This document shows positions 63,046-64,000 of a DNA stretch of 64,000 nucleotides, one piece after another. Made by a program: the position numbers and the translations under genes. The notes under the pieces were generated by a model. The model did not search any database and was not told the origin of the DNA. It saw nothing but the letters and a program-made list of their open reading frames with translations. The first letter of the stretch is position 1. The number at the start of each line of letters is the position of its first letter. Source of the DNA: Epiperipatus broadwayi (lineage: Eukaryota; Onychophora; Udeonychophora; Euonychophora; Peripatidae); contig JAQFVV010012529.1 of NCBI GenBank assembly GCA_028023455.1, forward strand, positions 3,162,001 to 3,226,000, in the 5' to 3' direction.

Positions 63046-64000
63046 GTAACGGGCACATGCGCCATTACATTAATTTTTTTAAAAATTAAACATGAAATAT
63101 GTAACGGGCATGCCGTTACATTATTTATTTTAAAAATTAGAGAAGATAGAGATGTGAAAGCAGAGGTGTGCTAGAGTTGAAGGAGAAGGGATTGGAAAGA
63201 CGCACTCTTCAATCCCTTTTGTTTTGCAATAAAAAAAGGAGAAAGAGAAATGACCAATCGTTCTTTATTGCGGACCACAGGACATCGGGGGAATTAATGC
63301 TGGATCCTAAATGGCAAGCAACGGATAAAGATGAATCAAAACCGTAAGAACTCTATGAACATTTTCAAAACAATAACTCTAAATTCTAAACCTTTCAGTA
63401 AATAATACAAATAGAATCCTATCTGACCAATGTAAATTAACATTAATAATGTTATTTGATGTATTTTTTTTAAAAATCATTTCCATTTATTTTTTTCTGT
63501 GCTTTTAAGTTTTTATTATGATTTTTTTTTTTGTTGTTTAACAACTTTTACTACATGTTAAATTTAAGTCAGGTGTGAATAGCTGCATAGATTTGTTAAG
63601 TTATATATGTTAGTTTAAGGGAGGGTAATCTTTGGTTATTTGTTTCATAGTTAAATTGGGTCAATGGATTGGATATATTGGTGTAATTAGTAGATGTAGT
63701 ATGAGATTCGCTACGTGCAGGATCGCATATTACGCTGCAACCCCATTTTTGTCTACGGAATGGGATGGTAAGATGGAAAACGCAGTCCCTTCCTATGGAG
63801 TTTTTTTATTGCTCTTTACGTCAGACAGATGTATTCCTGTCTGGACGAGAGTCAATGTCTTCTATTAATCATGCTGTTCAGATGTGCATTCCTGATGGTG
63901 TGGTATTTGTGCTGTCGTATTCGTGCTGCATTGAATACATCGATATATCAGATAGATTGGCATTGGTTTGATTGCGAACTTTTGGCCTAATGTTAAATAA
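63045..64000 (+). repeat. Palindrome-headed repeat R1, copy C
   Basis: Two headers occur, at 63,045-63,069 and 63,100-63,120; the second is TGTAACGG-gcatg-CCGTTACA with perfect 8-base arms. Then come the stem-loop (63,188-63,216), aaccgtaagaactctatgaac, and the long body shared with copy A (gggagggtaatcttt, tcctatggagtttttt, gagtcaatgtcttc, attgaatacatcgat). It runs off the window. Two overlapping short frames at 63,632-63,971 are not conserved in copy A and are not genes. Confidence 0.8.

Noticed and set aside
63632-63971. Two overlapping open frames in repeat R1
   Set aside because: The frames are not preserved in the homologous copy at 13.0-13.3 kb.

Overview
The window is AT-rich eukaryotic DNA, almost certainly from an animal. 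Long introns and intergenic stretches with many poly-A/T and dinucleotide runs surround a single recognisable host exon, and the rest that can be identified is decayed transposable elements. The host exon encodes the N-terminus of a group II p21-activated kinase (PAK4/5/6, Drosophila Mbt). Its wording is closer to arthropod-type Mbt as I know it than to vertebrate PAK4, so an invertebrate, perhaps an arthropod or arachnid, is plausible. The species cannot be fixed from the sequence.

Layout. Positions 1-9,800 hold AT-rich spacer, a minisatellite (3.4-3.65 kb), a tRNA-derived SINE (4.7 kb), a long AT hairpin (4.8 kb) and the 3' half of a decayed L1/Tx1-like LINE on the minus strand (6.5-8.3 kb). 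Positions 9.8-16 kb hold two unclassified CpG-bearing repeats and a 5'-truncated plus-strand LINE (15.0-15.9 kb, here called LINE-A). Positions 17.2-19.1 kb hold a minisatellite and an approximately 860-bp compound tetranucleotide microsatellite. Positions 19-28 kb are mostly spacer, with a second SINE (24.4 kb) and a tandem repeat (26.9-27.45 kb).

A possible promoter and first non-coding exon lies at 28.47-28.64 kb. It has ETS-like CCGGAT sites, an ATGGCG start-like element and a GT donor. The PAK coding exon lies at 41,030-41,240, with a clear polypyrimidine tract and acceptor upstream and a GT donor downstream. If the two belong together, intron 1 is about 12.4 kb. The kinase domain must lie beyond the right edge. 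Everything from 41.24 kb rightwards is then probably intron filled with repeats: LINE C-terminal scraps, a Merlin-type transposase relic (48.65-49.33 kb), two large palindromes (50.67-50.90 and 56.48-57.09 kb), and an almost full-length minus-strand LINE-A (52.04 to about 60.1 kb). That LINE-A is itself interrupted by a palindrome and by about 2.75 kb of insertion containing a Tigger/pogo-like MITE (54,147-55,282).

The most interesting signal is in the two palindromes. Each arm carries a type I hammerhead-ribozyme-like fold (CTGANGA, stem II, GAAA, short palindromic stem III, GTC, and a two-part stem I). Such motifs are known from Penelope-like retroelements, and a Penelope GIY-YIG fragment is present at 36.5-37.0 kb. 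LINE-A is also notable. Its ORF1 remnant carries a PHD-like finger, a coiled coil and an SGNH esterase signature, the CR1-type arrangement, and the coiled coil was triplicated in exact 171-bp steps after the frame had already broken.
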